This document shows, in pieces, positions 1 to 5,710 of a stretch of 11,668 nt of DNA (positions are counted from its first letter, which is position 1; every line of letters begins with the position of its first letter). The notes under the pieces are model-generated. The model was not told the DNA's origin. It did not search any database and saw nothing but the letters and a program-made list of their open reading frames with translations. Location of the stretch: positions 1 to 11,668 of the forward strand of contig JBEKDL010000059.1 in NCBI GenBank assembly GCA_050014355.1. Direction: 5' to 3'. This DNA comes from Fen-1077 sp050014355. Its GTDB lineage: Bacteria > Chloroflexota > Dehalococcoidia > Dehalococcoidales > RBG-16-60-22. Made by a program: the position numbers and the translations under genes.

Positions 1-77
1 AGCGGCAGGAGGAGGAAAAGCGGCAGCCATAGCCCGAAATCCCTTTCCTCGTTCTGGAATTTAATGTGCATCAACAT
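1..77 (-). CDS. Partial membrane protein (5' end only), runs off the left edge
   Basis: An open frame starts at ATG 77 (or ATG 71) on the minus strand and stays open to base 1. It begins MLMHIKFQNEERDFGLWLP and continues into a Leu/Pro-rich hydrophobic run, which looks like a short cytoplasmic segment leading into a first transmembrane helix. It starts 11 bases after the stop codon of the DUF2089-type gene, so the two are probably one transcriptional unit. No strong Shine-Dalgarno is visible, which would fit translational coupling. Only about 25 codons are available, so the family cannot be named. It could be spurious, but the hydrophobic profile and operon position argue for a real gene. Confidence 0.45.
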   Translation of the reverse strand, partial: MLMHIKFQNEERDFGLWLPLFLLLP

Positions 78-88
78 GGGTGGCCAGT

Positions 89-451
89 TCATTGTCCCAG
101 CCTCCTTATCGCCTCATCGGCGGATATTTCGCCCCGCTCCAGCTCCGAGAGCACCTCTTCCTGCGGCGAGATTTTGACGATTTCGACGAACTCGAGCTGC
201 CCGGCGATACGGTTGAGCCGGTTTTTTACGGTAGGATAGCTGATGCCGAACATTTCTTCCATTTCCTTAATGGAGCCGCTACACCGGACAAAAGCCATCA
301 CGAAGACCTGGTCTTCGGCGGAAAGGTTCGCCAGGGGCGGCGGTGTAAAGCTCCCCTCTATGGCGATATTGCTTTCCACCAGGCGGACGCGCTCCACCGT
401 GACCGGTTTGCCCTGGGTCATCTTCGTCAGTTCAAGCCATTCTTTAGCCAT
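89..451 (-). CDS. DUF2089-family HTH protein without zinc-ribbon cysteines
   Basis: This 120-residue protein matches the DUF2089 pattern. A Pro/Leu segment (PPPLANLSAEDQVFVMAFVR, residues 37-56) leads into an HTH-like stretch with SIKEMEEMFGISYPTVKNRL (60-79). The C-terminal part (about 94-119, EEVLSELERGEISADEAIRR) resembles the short helical SHOCT-like tails found on such proteins. Most family members start with a two-CxxC zinc ribbon. Here the aligned region (about 17-35, VERVRLVESNIAIEGSF) keeps the ribbon's ending but has no cysteines. A role as a small transcriptional regulator is inferred from the HTH; the family has no proven function. A consensus promoter lies upstream, AAGG precedes the ATG, and a membrane-protein gene follows. 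Confidence 0.75.
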   Translation of the reverse strand: MAKEWLELTKMTQGKPVTVERVRLVESNIAIEGSFTPPPLANLSAEDQVFVMAFVRCSGSIKEMEEMFGISYPTVKNRLNRIAGQLEFVEIVKISPQEEVLSELERGEISADEAIRRLGQ

Positions 452-499
452 TTTTCATTAACCTTAATTTAATTAATATCCAACTTAATATTCTTAACT

Positions 500-528
500 A
501 TTATAACGCAATATATTGATTTTGTCAA
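500..528 (-). promoter_or_regulatory. Consensus sigma70 promoter for the DUF2089-type gene
   Basis: On the minus strand TTGACA (528-523) and TATAAT (505-500) are separated by 17 bases, a perfect match to the housekeeping consensus. The predicted start near 493 gives a leader of about 42 bases. The surrounding AT-rich sequence contains several TTAA/CTTAA runs that could bind a regulator, but no clear operator. Confidence 0.75.
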
Positions 529-608
529 TAGTTTTCTTAATTATTTTTATAAAACGGTTCAGGAAAGTAAATTTTCTTCATTACTTAAGACAATTACTTT
601 TTTACCTG

Positions 609-634
609 GATTCCCGCTTTCGCGGGAATGACGA
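609..634. repeat. dRS3-like hairpin repeat (ATTCCC-N8-GGGAAT)
   Basis: ATTCCCGC (610-617) and GCGGGAAT (622-629) form a perfect 8-bp stem around a TTTC loop, embedded in a TGGATTCCCGC...GCGGGAATGACG context. The ATTCCC-N8-GGGAAT core fits the short dispersed repeat called dRS3 in Neisseria, and near-identical elements occur between genes in many unrelated bacteria. No second copy is present in this window. It lies between the divergent promoters and has no T-tract, so a terminator role is unlikely. Confidence 0.55.
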
Positions 635-650
635 CCTAAACTGTAAAACA

Positions 651-679
651 TTGACGCAGTTGCGCAATTCCTCTATAAT
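651..679 (+). promoter_or_regulatory. Promoter of the parA-RHH cassette with an internal palindrome
   Basis: TTGACG (651-656) and TATAAT (674-679) are 17 bases apart. The predicted start is near 686, only about 12 bases before the parA ATG, so the GGGAG ribosome site (685-689) would sit at the very 5' end of the message. An 8-bp palindrome, TTGCGCAA (660-667), lies between the two boxes, where a bound repressor would block polymerase. Confidence 0.75.
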
Positions 680-697
680 CTTTCGGGAGTTTCAGCC

Positions 698-1483
698 ATG
701 CCCATTATCTGCATCGCCAATCAAAAAGGCGGCGTCGGCAAGACGACCACGGCGTTCGCCCTCGCCCATGGTCTAAGCGAGCATAAAAAGCGTGTGCTCC
801 TGGTAGACTGGGACCCGCAGGCCAGCCTCACCATCAGCCTGGGTTTAAACCCGGAGACGCTCAAGGCAACCGGCTACGATGTCCTTACGAGCACCATCAG
901 GAATAATGGCAAGGTCTCGCTCCGCGAAGTCATCATTCCCACGAACGTCCCCGCTATCGACCTGGTACCAGCCAATATCGAGCTCTCGCAGGCACAGCTG
1001 GACCTGGTGAACGCCTTCACGCGGGAACTCATGCTTAAAGAAATGCTCCGGCCGGTGCTGAAAGACTACGATTACATCCTTATCGATTGCCTGCCGAGCC
1101 TGGGGCTGCTGACCATTAACGCCCTTTCCGCCGCCGATAGCGTCCTTATCCCTTTGCAGGCCGATTTCCTGGCGATGAAGGGGCTGGCCATGCTTTTGAC
1201 CACTATTATCCGCGTTCAAGAGAGAATCAATACATCGCTGGAGATTCTGGGTATACTTTTCACCATGACCAATGCACGTACCCTGCACAGCCGCGAGGTT
1301 ATCGAAGTTACCAAGCGGGCTTTCGGCGATAAAATCAGGGTCTTTGATACGACCATCCCGGTGAGCGTCCGCTTTAAAGAAGCCCCGGCGGCCGGGGAGT
1401 CGATACTCACCTACGCCCCGAAATCCGAAGGGGCCGATGCCTACCGACATTTTACAGAAGAGGTGCTTCATGAAAAGAGCTAA
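698..1483 (+). CDS. ParA/Soj-type partition ATPase
   Basis: A 261-residue ParA/MinD-superfamily ATPase. The deviant Walker A is KGGVGKTT (residues 10-17) with the signature lysine K10 and catalytic-loop K15. The switch I region is LLVDWDPQAS (34-43), and Walker B is YILIDCLPSLG (126-136). Such ATPases dimerise with ATP, bind DNA non-specifically and move cargo in response to a ParB-type partner. There is no N-terminal HTH, so it belongs to the short class found in chromosomal Soj proteins and type Ib plasmid ParA. GGGAG lies 8 bases before ATG 698. The 3' end overlaps an RHH protein by 14 bases, not a ParB/Spo0J with ParB-box domains, which points to an accessory partition or positioning module. 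ATPase identity is firm; cargo is unknown. Confidence 0.9.
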   Translation: MPIICIANQKGGVGKTTTAFALAHGLSEHKKRVLLVDWDPQASLTISLGLNPETLKATGYDVLTSTIRNNGKVSLREVIIPTNVPAIDLVPANIELSQAQLDLVNAFTRELMLKEMLRPVLKDYDYILIDCLPSLGLLTINALSAADSVLIPLQADFLAMKGLAMLLTTIIRVQERINTSLEILGILFTMTNARTLHSREVIEVTKRAFGDKIRVFDTTIPVSVRFKEAPAAGESILTYAPKSEGADAYRHFTEEVLHEKS

Positions 1484-1817
1484 AATTACCGAGGAACTTG
1501 CTTACGGGAATGCGCTGGACCGCCTTACCGGCGGCGACCACCCGGTTGTCGCTCCGGAGACCAGGCCGGCCGTTCCGGCGACGCCCGTTTTACCTAAATC
1601 GCCGATGATTAAACTTTCCGTTTTTCTCAACCGGGAAGAGGATGCTTACCTTGAAGGCTTAGCTTCGACGGCCAAGTTCAGCGGCGGCAAGAAGCTCTCC
1701 AAGACCAGGCTCATCGAGGCCATGGTGCGGGCCTTCCGCAAGACCGACCTGGACGTGCGCGGCGTTAAGGACGAACAGGAGCTTTTAAACCGGCTATCGG
1801 CGCAGGTGAGGCAGTAA
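1470..1817 (+). CDS. Ribbon-helix-helix partner of ParA
   Basis: A 115-residue protein starting at ATG 1470, with an AGAGGTG ribosome site 4-5 bases before it. Its first codons overlap the end of parA by 14 bases, so translation is probably coupled. An upstream in-frame ATG at 1437 lies deep inside parA and has no better signal. Residues 1-45 are a flexible Pro/Ala/Arg-rich arm. Residues 47-95 fit a ribbon-helix-helix fold: strand IKLSVFLN, helix REEDAYLEGLASTAKF, then helix SKTRLIEAMVRAFRK. RHH proteins such as ParG act as centromere-binding partners of short ParA ATPases and use the N-terminal arm to stimulate ATP hydrolysis. This role is inferred from position and fold; sequence similarity to a named family is not certain. 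Confidence 0.7.
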   Translation: MKRAKITEELAYGNALDRLTGGDHPVVAPETRPAVPATPVLPKSPMIKLSVFLNREEDAYLEGLASTAKFSGGKKLSKTRLIEAMVRAFRKTDLDVRGVKDEQELLNRLSAQVRQ

Positions 1818-1910
1818 ATCTGGGGATAGGAAGACGGCCTGAATATCAGGCTCTATACCGTATTTCAAGTGGGGGGATATAGATTTCATAATATTAATGG
1901 TTTAAAGGCG

Positions 1911-2492
1911 TTATTTTTGAATTCTGGGCGTTCTCGCAGGGGTTTGGCCGGGGGACTGGATGACCAGGTTTTTATACAGAGCCGAAACAGAAACGGGGTG
2001 CTTCAAGCGGAACTGCCGCATCAGCTCGTTGTGGGATAACGAGGTCTGGGCCGGCGGCAGGGACTTGATACATACCGGCAGTGGTTTTACCTCCGGCGGG
2101 GGGCGTGTCTTTGAGGCTTTGTCTTTCGCCGGTTTTTGCGGCCGGACACAGCAGAACACTTTCACCATATCGATGTTATCCGGGTCATAGGCGGGGCGTT
2201 CTCCGGTGAACTGCTCCGGCGATACTTTTAAACCCTTAATCTCCGAGGTGCGGTAAATCCTCCAACCCTCCGAATTTTTCGTGCCTTCGGCACCGCCAGT
2301 CTGATAGCAGATGAGTGATTCGTTATCCGGATTGCCGTACCGGGTGATACCGATGGCGAATGGCTCCACGATGTGGTCGCTGCCGTGGTATTTGAACTCG
2401 ATAATACGACGCGCCTGAACGGCCGCCCAGAGATTGCCTCTGTTCTTTTCCCTTTGCGTGCTGATATTAAGCAAACCCTTAATACTTCGCAC
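1911..2492 (-). CDS. Stand-alone WYL-like domain protein
   Basis: A 193-residue protein from a GTG start at 2492, with a G-rich ribosome site (GGGGGG) 8 bases upstream. Residues 20-116 match the compact WYL-like pattern: LWAAVQARRIIEFKYHG, then IVEPFAIGITRYG, then ICYQTGG, GWRIYRTSEIKGLKV, FTGERPAYDP and MVKVFCCV. WYL domains are Sm-like ligand-binding sensors, usually fused to a winged helix in regulators, many of them linked to phage defence. No HTH is fused here. Residues 117-193 are a Lys/Pro-rich linker followed by a short helical segment (SLSHNELMRQFRLKH). The gene converges on the parA-RHH cassette and diverges from the SDR gene. A regulatory or sensing role is likely, but its ligand cannot be read from the sequence. 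Confidence 0.65.
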   Translation of the reverse strand: MRSIKGLLNISTQREKNRGNLWAAVQARRIIEFKYHGSDHIVEPFAIGITRYGNPDNESLICYQTGGAEGTKNSEGWRIYRTSEIKGLKVSPEQFTGERPAYDPDNIDMVKVFCCVRPQKPAKDKASKTRPPPEVKPLPVCIKSLPPAQTSLSHNELMRQFRLKHPVSVSALYKNLVIQSPGQTPARTPRIQK

Positions 2493-2518
2493 CTTGAGCC
2501 CCCCACTTTCCAGTCAAT

Positions 2519-2547
2519 ACTATACAATATTATGTCAATTTTGTCAA
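2519..2547 (-). promoter_or_regulatory. Promoter of the WYL-like gene
   Basis: On the minus strand TTGACA (2547-2542) and TATAGT (2524-2519) are separated by 17 bases. A second TTGACA (2538-2533) and a third TTGAC (2517-2513) form a cluster of near-identical pentamers around the promoter that could be repeated binding sites. The predicted start near 2512 gives a leader of about 20 bases. Confidence 0.7.
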
Positions 2548-2565
2548 TATTCCTCTTTACACGGG

Positions 2566-2574
2566 TGCTATAAT
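2566..2574 (+). promoter_or_regulatory. Extended -10 promoter of the SDR gene
   Basis: TGC-TATAAT (2566-2574) is an extended -10 element. No good -35 is found at the usual distance; a TTGTCA at 2541-2546 is 22 bases away. The predicted start near 2581 leaves a leader of only about 14 bases before ATG 2595. It lies back to back with the WYL-gene promoter, so one bound protein could affect both. Confidence 0.6.
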
Positions 2575-2594
2575 TAACATAAAGAAGCGGGGGC

Positions 2595-3410
2595 ATGGCT
2601 GAACAAAAGCCTCACATCACACACAAGCCGATTACCGAGCTCGTTTCCCTTTTCAGGAAGCGGGCTTTGATTACCGGCGCCGCCGCAGGCATCGGGCGGG
2701 CGATAGCGCACCGCTTTGCCGAAGCCAGCGCTGACCTGGAACTGGTAGATATCAATGCCCAGGGCTTGAGCGTGGTGAAAAACGAGCTGGCGCAGTTCCA
2801 CCACGAAGTAAACACCCACAAGGTCGATATTTCCTCAAAAGAAGCTATCGATTCCCTGTGGGATGATTTGCGCGGCAGAGAGCCGGATATCCTGGTTAAT
2901 AACGCCGGCATTTACCCATTTAAAAGCTTTCTGGAGACGGATACCGATTTCCTAAAGAAGGTGATGGATATCAACCTGCAATCAGCGTTCCTCATGTGCC
3001 ACCACATGATTCAGCGAAGGCTGAAAAAAGGCGGGGTGATCATCAACGTCAGCTCTATCGAGGCAATCATGCCCTTCGCCGAAGGACTGGTGGCCTATGA
3101 CATCAGCAAGACGGGGGTCATCGGGCTGACGCGGGGCCTGGCCAAGGAGTACGGCCGGCGCGGTTTCAGGATTAACGTGATGATTCCCGGGGGTATCATG
3201 ACGCCGGGGACCCGGGCCGTGGCCAAGGAAATTACACAGTTTAATCTCGGCCTGCTGAAGACCGGCTATGACTTCAAATCCAGGCTGCCCATGAACCGCG
3301 GCGGCCAGCCCGATGAGGTTGCTCGGGTAGCCCTGTTCCTGGCCAGTGATTTGTCCAGCTACGTTCACGGCGCCCTGGTGGCGGTGGATGGGGGATTTTT
3401 ATCAGCTTAG
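2595..3410 (+). CDS. Classical short-chain dehydrogenase/reductase (SDR)
   Basis: A 271-residue Rossmann-fold oxidoreductase of the classical SDR type. The nucleotide-binding motif TGAAAGIG is at residues 27-34. D52 ends strand beta-2 (ELVDIN), which favours NAD(H) over NADP(H). The NNAG motif is at 102-105, N127 is in MDINLQS, and S154 with Y168 and K172 (YDISK) form the catalytic set. The protein ends in the usual dinucleotide-fold closing motif VDGGFLS. About 20 residues precede the fold, slightly more than normal. The substrate cannot be told; the family covers sugar, acyl and alcohol oxidoreductases. A G-rich stretch just before ATG 2595 is a weak, close ribosome site. The gene ends 9 bases from the convergent selD stop. 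Confidence 0.9.
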   Translation: MAEQKPHITHKPITELVSLFRKRALITGAAAGIGRAIAHRFAEASADLELVDINAQGLSVVKNELAQFHHEVNTHKVDISSKEAIDSLWDDLRGREPDILVNNAGIYPFKSFLETDTDFLKKVMDINLQSAFLMCHHMIQRRLKKGGVIINVSSIEAIMPFAEGLVAYDISKTGVIGLTRGLAKEYGRRGFRINVMIPGGIMTPGTRAVAKEITQFNLGLLKTGYDFKSRLPMNRGGQPDEVARVALFLASDLSSYVHGALVAVDGGFLSA

Positions 3411-3419
3411 CTTTCAAGC

Positions 3420-4469
3420 TTATCTGACCTTAATTCTCCCCTTAGGTTCCGCGACAACCTCCCCGATTATCACCGCCTCGTTCATGCCTTCCTTACGGAG
3501 CTTTTCCAGGAGCTTTGGCGCCTTTTTCTCCGGCAGGGCGATAAGCAGGCCGCCGGAAGTCTGCGGGTCGAAAAGAATATTTTGCAGATATTGAGGTACT
3601 TTTTTACCGATATCAACCATGTTCTTACGGAAATCGCGGTTCCGGCCTGTTCCGCCGGGGACCATGCCCTGCCGGGCATACGCCCTGGCTTCCGGGAAAA
3701 CAGGAATGACCGACGTATCGATAACCATGCCTACCTCCGTCCCGGCTACCATCTCGGCGGCATGGCCCAGGAGGCCAAATCCGGTAACGTCCTTGCAGGC
3801 GTTTACTCCCACCTCCAGCATGAGCTCCGATGCTTTCCTGTTCAGAGTCGTCATGGACTTCACGATGGCGGCGACAGCTTTTTTGCTCGCCGCGCCGCGC
3901 TTGATGGCCGTGCTGATGATGCCGGTGCCCAGCGGCTTGGTCAAAATAAGGCGGTCGCCGGGTCTGGCGCCGTTATTATGCACCACTTTATCCGGGTGGA
4001 TGGTGCCGGTGACCGCCAGACCGTACTTGAGCTCCGGGTCGTCCACGGTATGCCCGCCGAGGAGAATCACCCCGGCCTCGTGCAGCATGTCCAGGCCGCC
4101 TCTTAAGACGTTCCGCAGCACGGAAATGTCCATGGTATCTTTAGGAAAGCAGACGATATTCAGCGCCGTCAGGGGCCTGCCGCCCATGGCGTAAATATCG
4201 CTTAACGCGTTGGCTGCAGCGATGCGCCCGAAGTCGTAGGCATCGTCGACAATCGGCGTGAAGAAATCAACCGTCTGGACAAGAGCCAGTTTGTCGTTGA
4301 GCTTATAGACGCCGGCATCTTCGGCCCGCTCCATGCCCGCGATGATATGGGGGTCGGACTGGAACTTGAGGCCGGCCAGCGCTTGAAAGAGGTCGCCCGG
4401 ACCTATCTTACAAGCTCAACCCGCGCCATGCACTGTCTCGGTAAGGCGCAATTTACGCTCTTTACTCAT
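3420..4469 (-). CDS. selD: Selenophosphate synthetase, itself a selenoprotein (Sec18 encoded by UGA)
   Basis: SelD makes selenophosphate from selenide and ATP, the selenium donor for selenocysteine and selenouridine. The full frame runs from ATG 4469 to TAA 3420 (349 residues, normal for the family) if the TGA at 4418-4416 is read as selenocysteine. The start region then reads RLTETVHGAG-U-ACKIGPGDL, the conserved glycine-rich active-site loop with Sec18 where other members have Cys, and K21 as the partner lysine. D51 and the segments QTVDFFTPIVDD (65-76) and NALSDIYAMGG (87-97) give the metal- and ATP-binding acidic residues. AAGGAAAGC directly before ATG 4469 is a good ribosome site. Starting at Met46 (4334) instead would remove the catalytic loop. 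A SECIS-like hairpin follows the UGA. The yedF-like gene lies 65 bases upstream in the same operon. Confidence 0.93.
4381..4415 (-). promoter_or_regulatory. Bacterial SECIS element of selD
   Basis: The 35 bases right after the UGA fold into a hairpin: GCUUG/CAAGC, a U-U mismatch, AAGA/UCUU, a two-base UA bulge, then GGUC/GACC closed by a CGGGC loop. Bacterial SECIS elements, bound by SelB, need a bulged U below a short upper stem and a G at the start of the apical loop, with that G about 16-37 bases after the UGA. Here the first loop G is 18 bases after it. The hairpin lies in coding sequence, as is normal in bacteria. Confidence 0.82.
4416..4418 (-). other. Recoded UGA (selenocysteine codon) in selD
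   Basis: The in-frame TGA is codon 18 of selD. The flanking codons give GAG before it and ACKIGPG after it, the family's active-site signature, and protein similarity continues without a break on both sides. This makes a sequencing error or pseudogene unlikely. Confidence 0.9.
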
Positions 4470-4534
4470 GCTTTCCTTTCCGGCGATATTCTACTACGCA
4501 TCCAGTGGCAACGCAAAATAAGCATCGCGGGTTT

Positions 4535-4870
4535 TTAGAGACAGACCATTTCCGAATCTAACATCGAGTTAATGGACCTTAACATATTGGTCGTTTTGCC
4601 TGCTTTGATTATATCCATTAGTTTAAAATATTCCAGACATGTGGCACAACCCAGTATCTCCACTCCCTGTCCTTCGAGCCTTTTCAGATGCTCCAGGACC
4701 GGGGAGCCCTCACACAATAGACGCACGCCGCCGTTCCAGAACACGATGGTTTTCGGCTTATTATCACTCTCTCCGAGCAGGCGTAAAAAATTGGCCATAA
4801 GCAACTTGCCAAGTTCTTCATCACCCCGGCCCAGGCCCTGCCCCTGTATCAAGATTACCTTGGACGACAT
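4535..4870 (-). CDS. YedF-type DsrE-like selenium-metabolism protein, lacking the TusA-like domain
   Basis: A 111-residue protein that matches the C-terminal half of the YedF selenium-metabolism family: ILIQGQGLGRGDEELGKLLM (6-25), then FLRLLGE, KTIVFWNGGVRLLCEGSPVL, GVEILGCATCLEYF, and GKTTNMLRSINSML near the end. Family members usually carry an N-terminal TusA/SirA-like domain of about 75 residues; here the start codon sits directly before the DsrE-like domain. The paired cysteines in CATC are the likely sulfur- or selenium-handling residues. YedF-type genes cluster with selD in selenium-using bacteria, as here, with selD 65 bases downstream. GAGGTG lies 6 bases before ATG 4870, supporting the start. 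A role in delivering or regulating selenium is inferred; the reaction is not established. Confidence 0.85.
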   Translation of the reverse strand: MSSKVILIQGQGLGRGDEELGKLLMANFLRLLGESDNKPKTIVFWNGGVRLLCEGSPVLEHLKRLEGQGVEILGCATCLEYFKLMDIIKAGKTTNMLRSINSMLDSEMVCL

Positions 4871-4965
4871 ATTTCACCTCGTTCTTGATGATTTACTTTC
4901 GATACCTTAAAATAAACGTCGGTAGTGATATCATCAGCTTCATCCTATCATAAGTGAGGAGCTTT

Positions 4966-5703
4966 TTGTTAGCTAAATTGACTGAAGACACAACCGCGGG
5001 CATCACCAGCCTCGAGCTGGAAATCAACGGCCGGCGGGCGCACTATCTGAAAGCGGGCAGCGGCCCGCCGGTGGTGCTTCTTCACGGCGGCGCCAGCGAT
5101 TCACGAGACTGGCTGGGGGCCATGGTTGCCCTTTCACAACATTTCACCTGCTACGCCCCCGACCTCATCGGCTTTGGCCGGAACGAAAGAGACGAAGCGG
5201 GTTACTATCTTTCTGATTTCATAGAATTTATCGAGGATTTCATTATCGCCCTCCGACTGGATAACCCCGATATCATCGGCCACTCTTTCGGGGGGAGGGT
5301 CGGCGCCGGCATAGCTTTAAGGGGCAGGGTGAAAACTCGCAAGCTTGTCCTAGTCGATTCCTCCGGTCTCGGTAAAGTTACCAGGTTCGGCTCCTCGTTG
5401 ATGACAGTCTTCTGGACGCTGCGCCAGCTGTTCCACCGGCCTCAACCTTACCCCCGGTTTTTAGTGAAAGAAGGCGAAGACACCCGCTGGCTTTGTGTGG
5501 ACGCGCTGCCCGCCCTGAAAAACCCCACTTTGATAATGTGGAAACGCCATGACCCGTATTTTCCGGTCTCGCAGGCACACCGGGCGGCGAATCTGATTGC
5601 GGGCGCTCGATTGGAAATACTGCCTGGCTTCGGGCATGCACCCAGTAAACAAAACATCGAAGCTTTTAACCGCTTGCTGCTGGATTTCCTGAACGAGGAT
5701 TGA
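4966..5703 (+). CDS. Alpha/beta-hydrolase fold protein
   Basis: A roughly 245-residue single-domain hydrolase. Numbered from the TTG start at 4966, the oxyanion strand is VVLLHGG (36-42), the nucleophile elbow is GHSFGG with Ser107, the acid is Asp196 in KRHDPYFP, and the general base is His224 in GFGHAPS. The catalytic triad is therefore complete. A short cap of about 50 residues (SGLGKVTRF to WLCVDALP) separates the elbow from the acid. TTG 4966 is preferred because GAGGAG (4956-4961) lies just upstream; GTG 4954 is the longer alternative and has no ribosome site. Substrate is unknown: esterases, lipases, ring-cleavage hydrolases and epoxide hydrolases share these motifs. There is no signal peptide, so it is probably cytoplasmic. 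It converges on the MBL-fold gene with 7 bases between stops. Confidence 0.85.
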   Translation: MLAKLTEDTTAGITSLELEINGRRAHYLKAGSGPPVVLLHGGASDSRDWLGAMVALSQHFTCYAPDLIGFGRNERDEAGYYLSDFIEFIEDFIIALRLDNPDIIGHSFGGRVGAGIALRGRVKTRKLVLVDSSGLGKVTRFGSSLMTVFWTLRQLFHRPQPYPRFLVKEGEDTRWLCVDALPALKNPTLIMWKRHDPYFPVSQAHRAANLIAGARLEILPGFGHAPSKQNIEAFNRLLLDFLNED

Positions 5704-5710
5704 AAAGGCC

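Noticed and set aside
1437..1469. Longer start for the RHH gene at ATG 1437
   Set aside because: It would overlap parA by 47 bases without a ribosome site, whereas ATG 1470 has AGAGGTG at good spacing.
1837..1851. Hairpin GCCTGA-ATA-TCAGGC after the RHH gene as a terminator
   Set aside because: The stem is short and there is no T-tract on either strand.
3582..4194. Long open frames on the plus strand opposite selD
   Set aside because: They are complementary to conserved SelD coding sequence, have no recognisable domains or ribosome sites, and reflect GC-rich codon use on the other strand.
4332..4334. Met46 as the start of selD
   Set aside because: It would delete the catalytic glycine-rich loop and has no ribosome site; the upstream start with UGA read-through has both.
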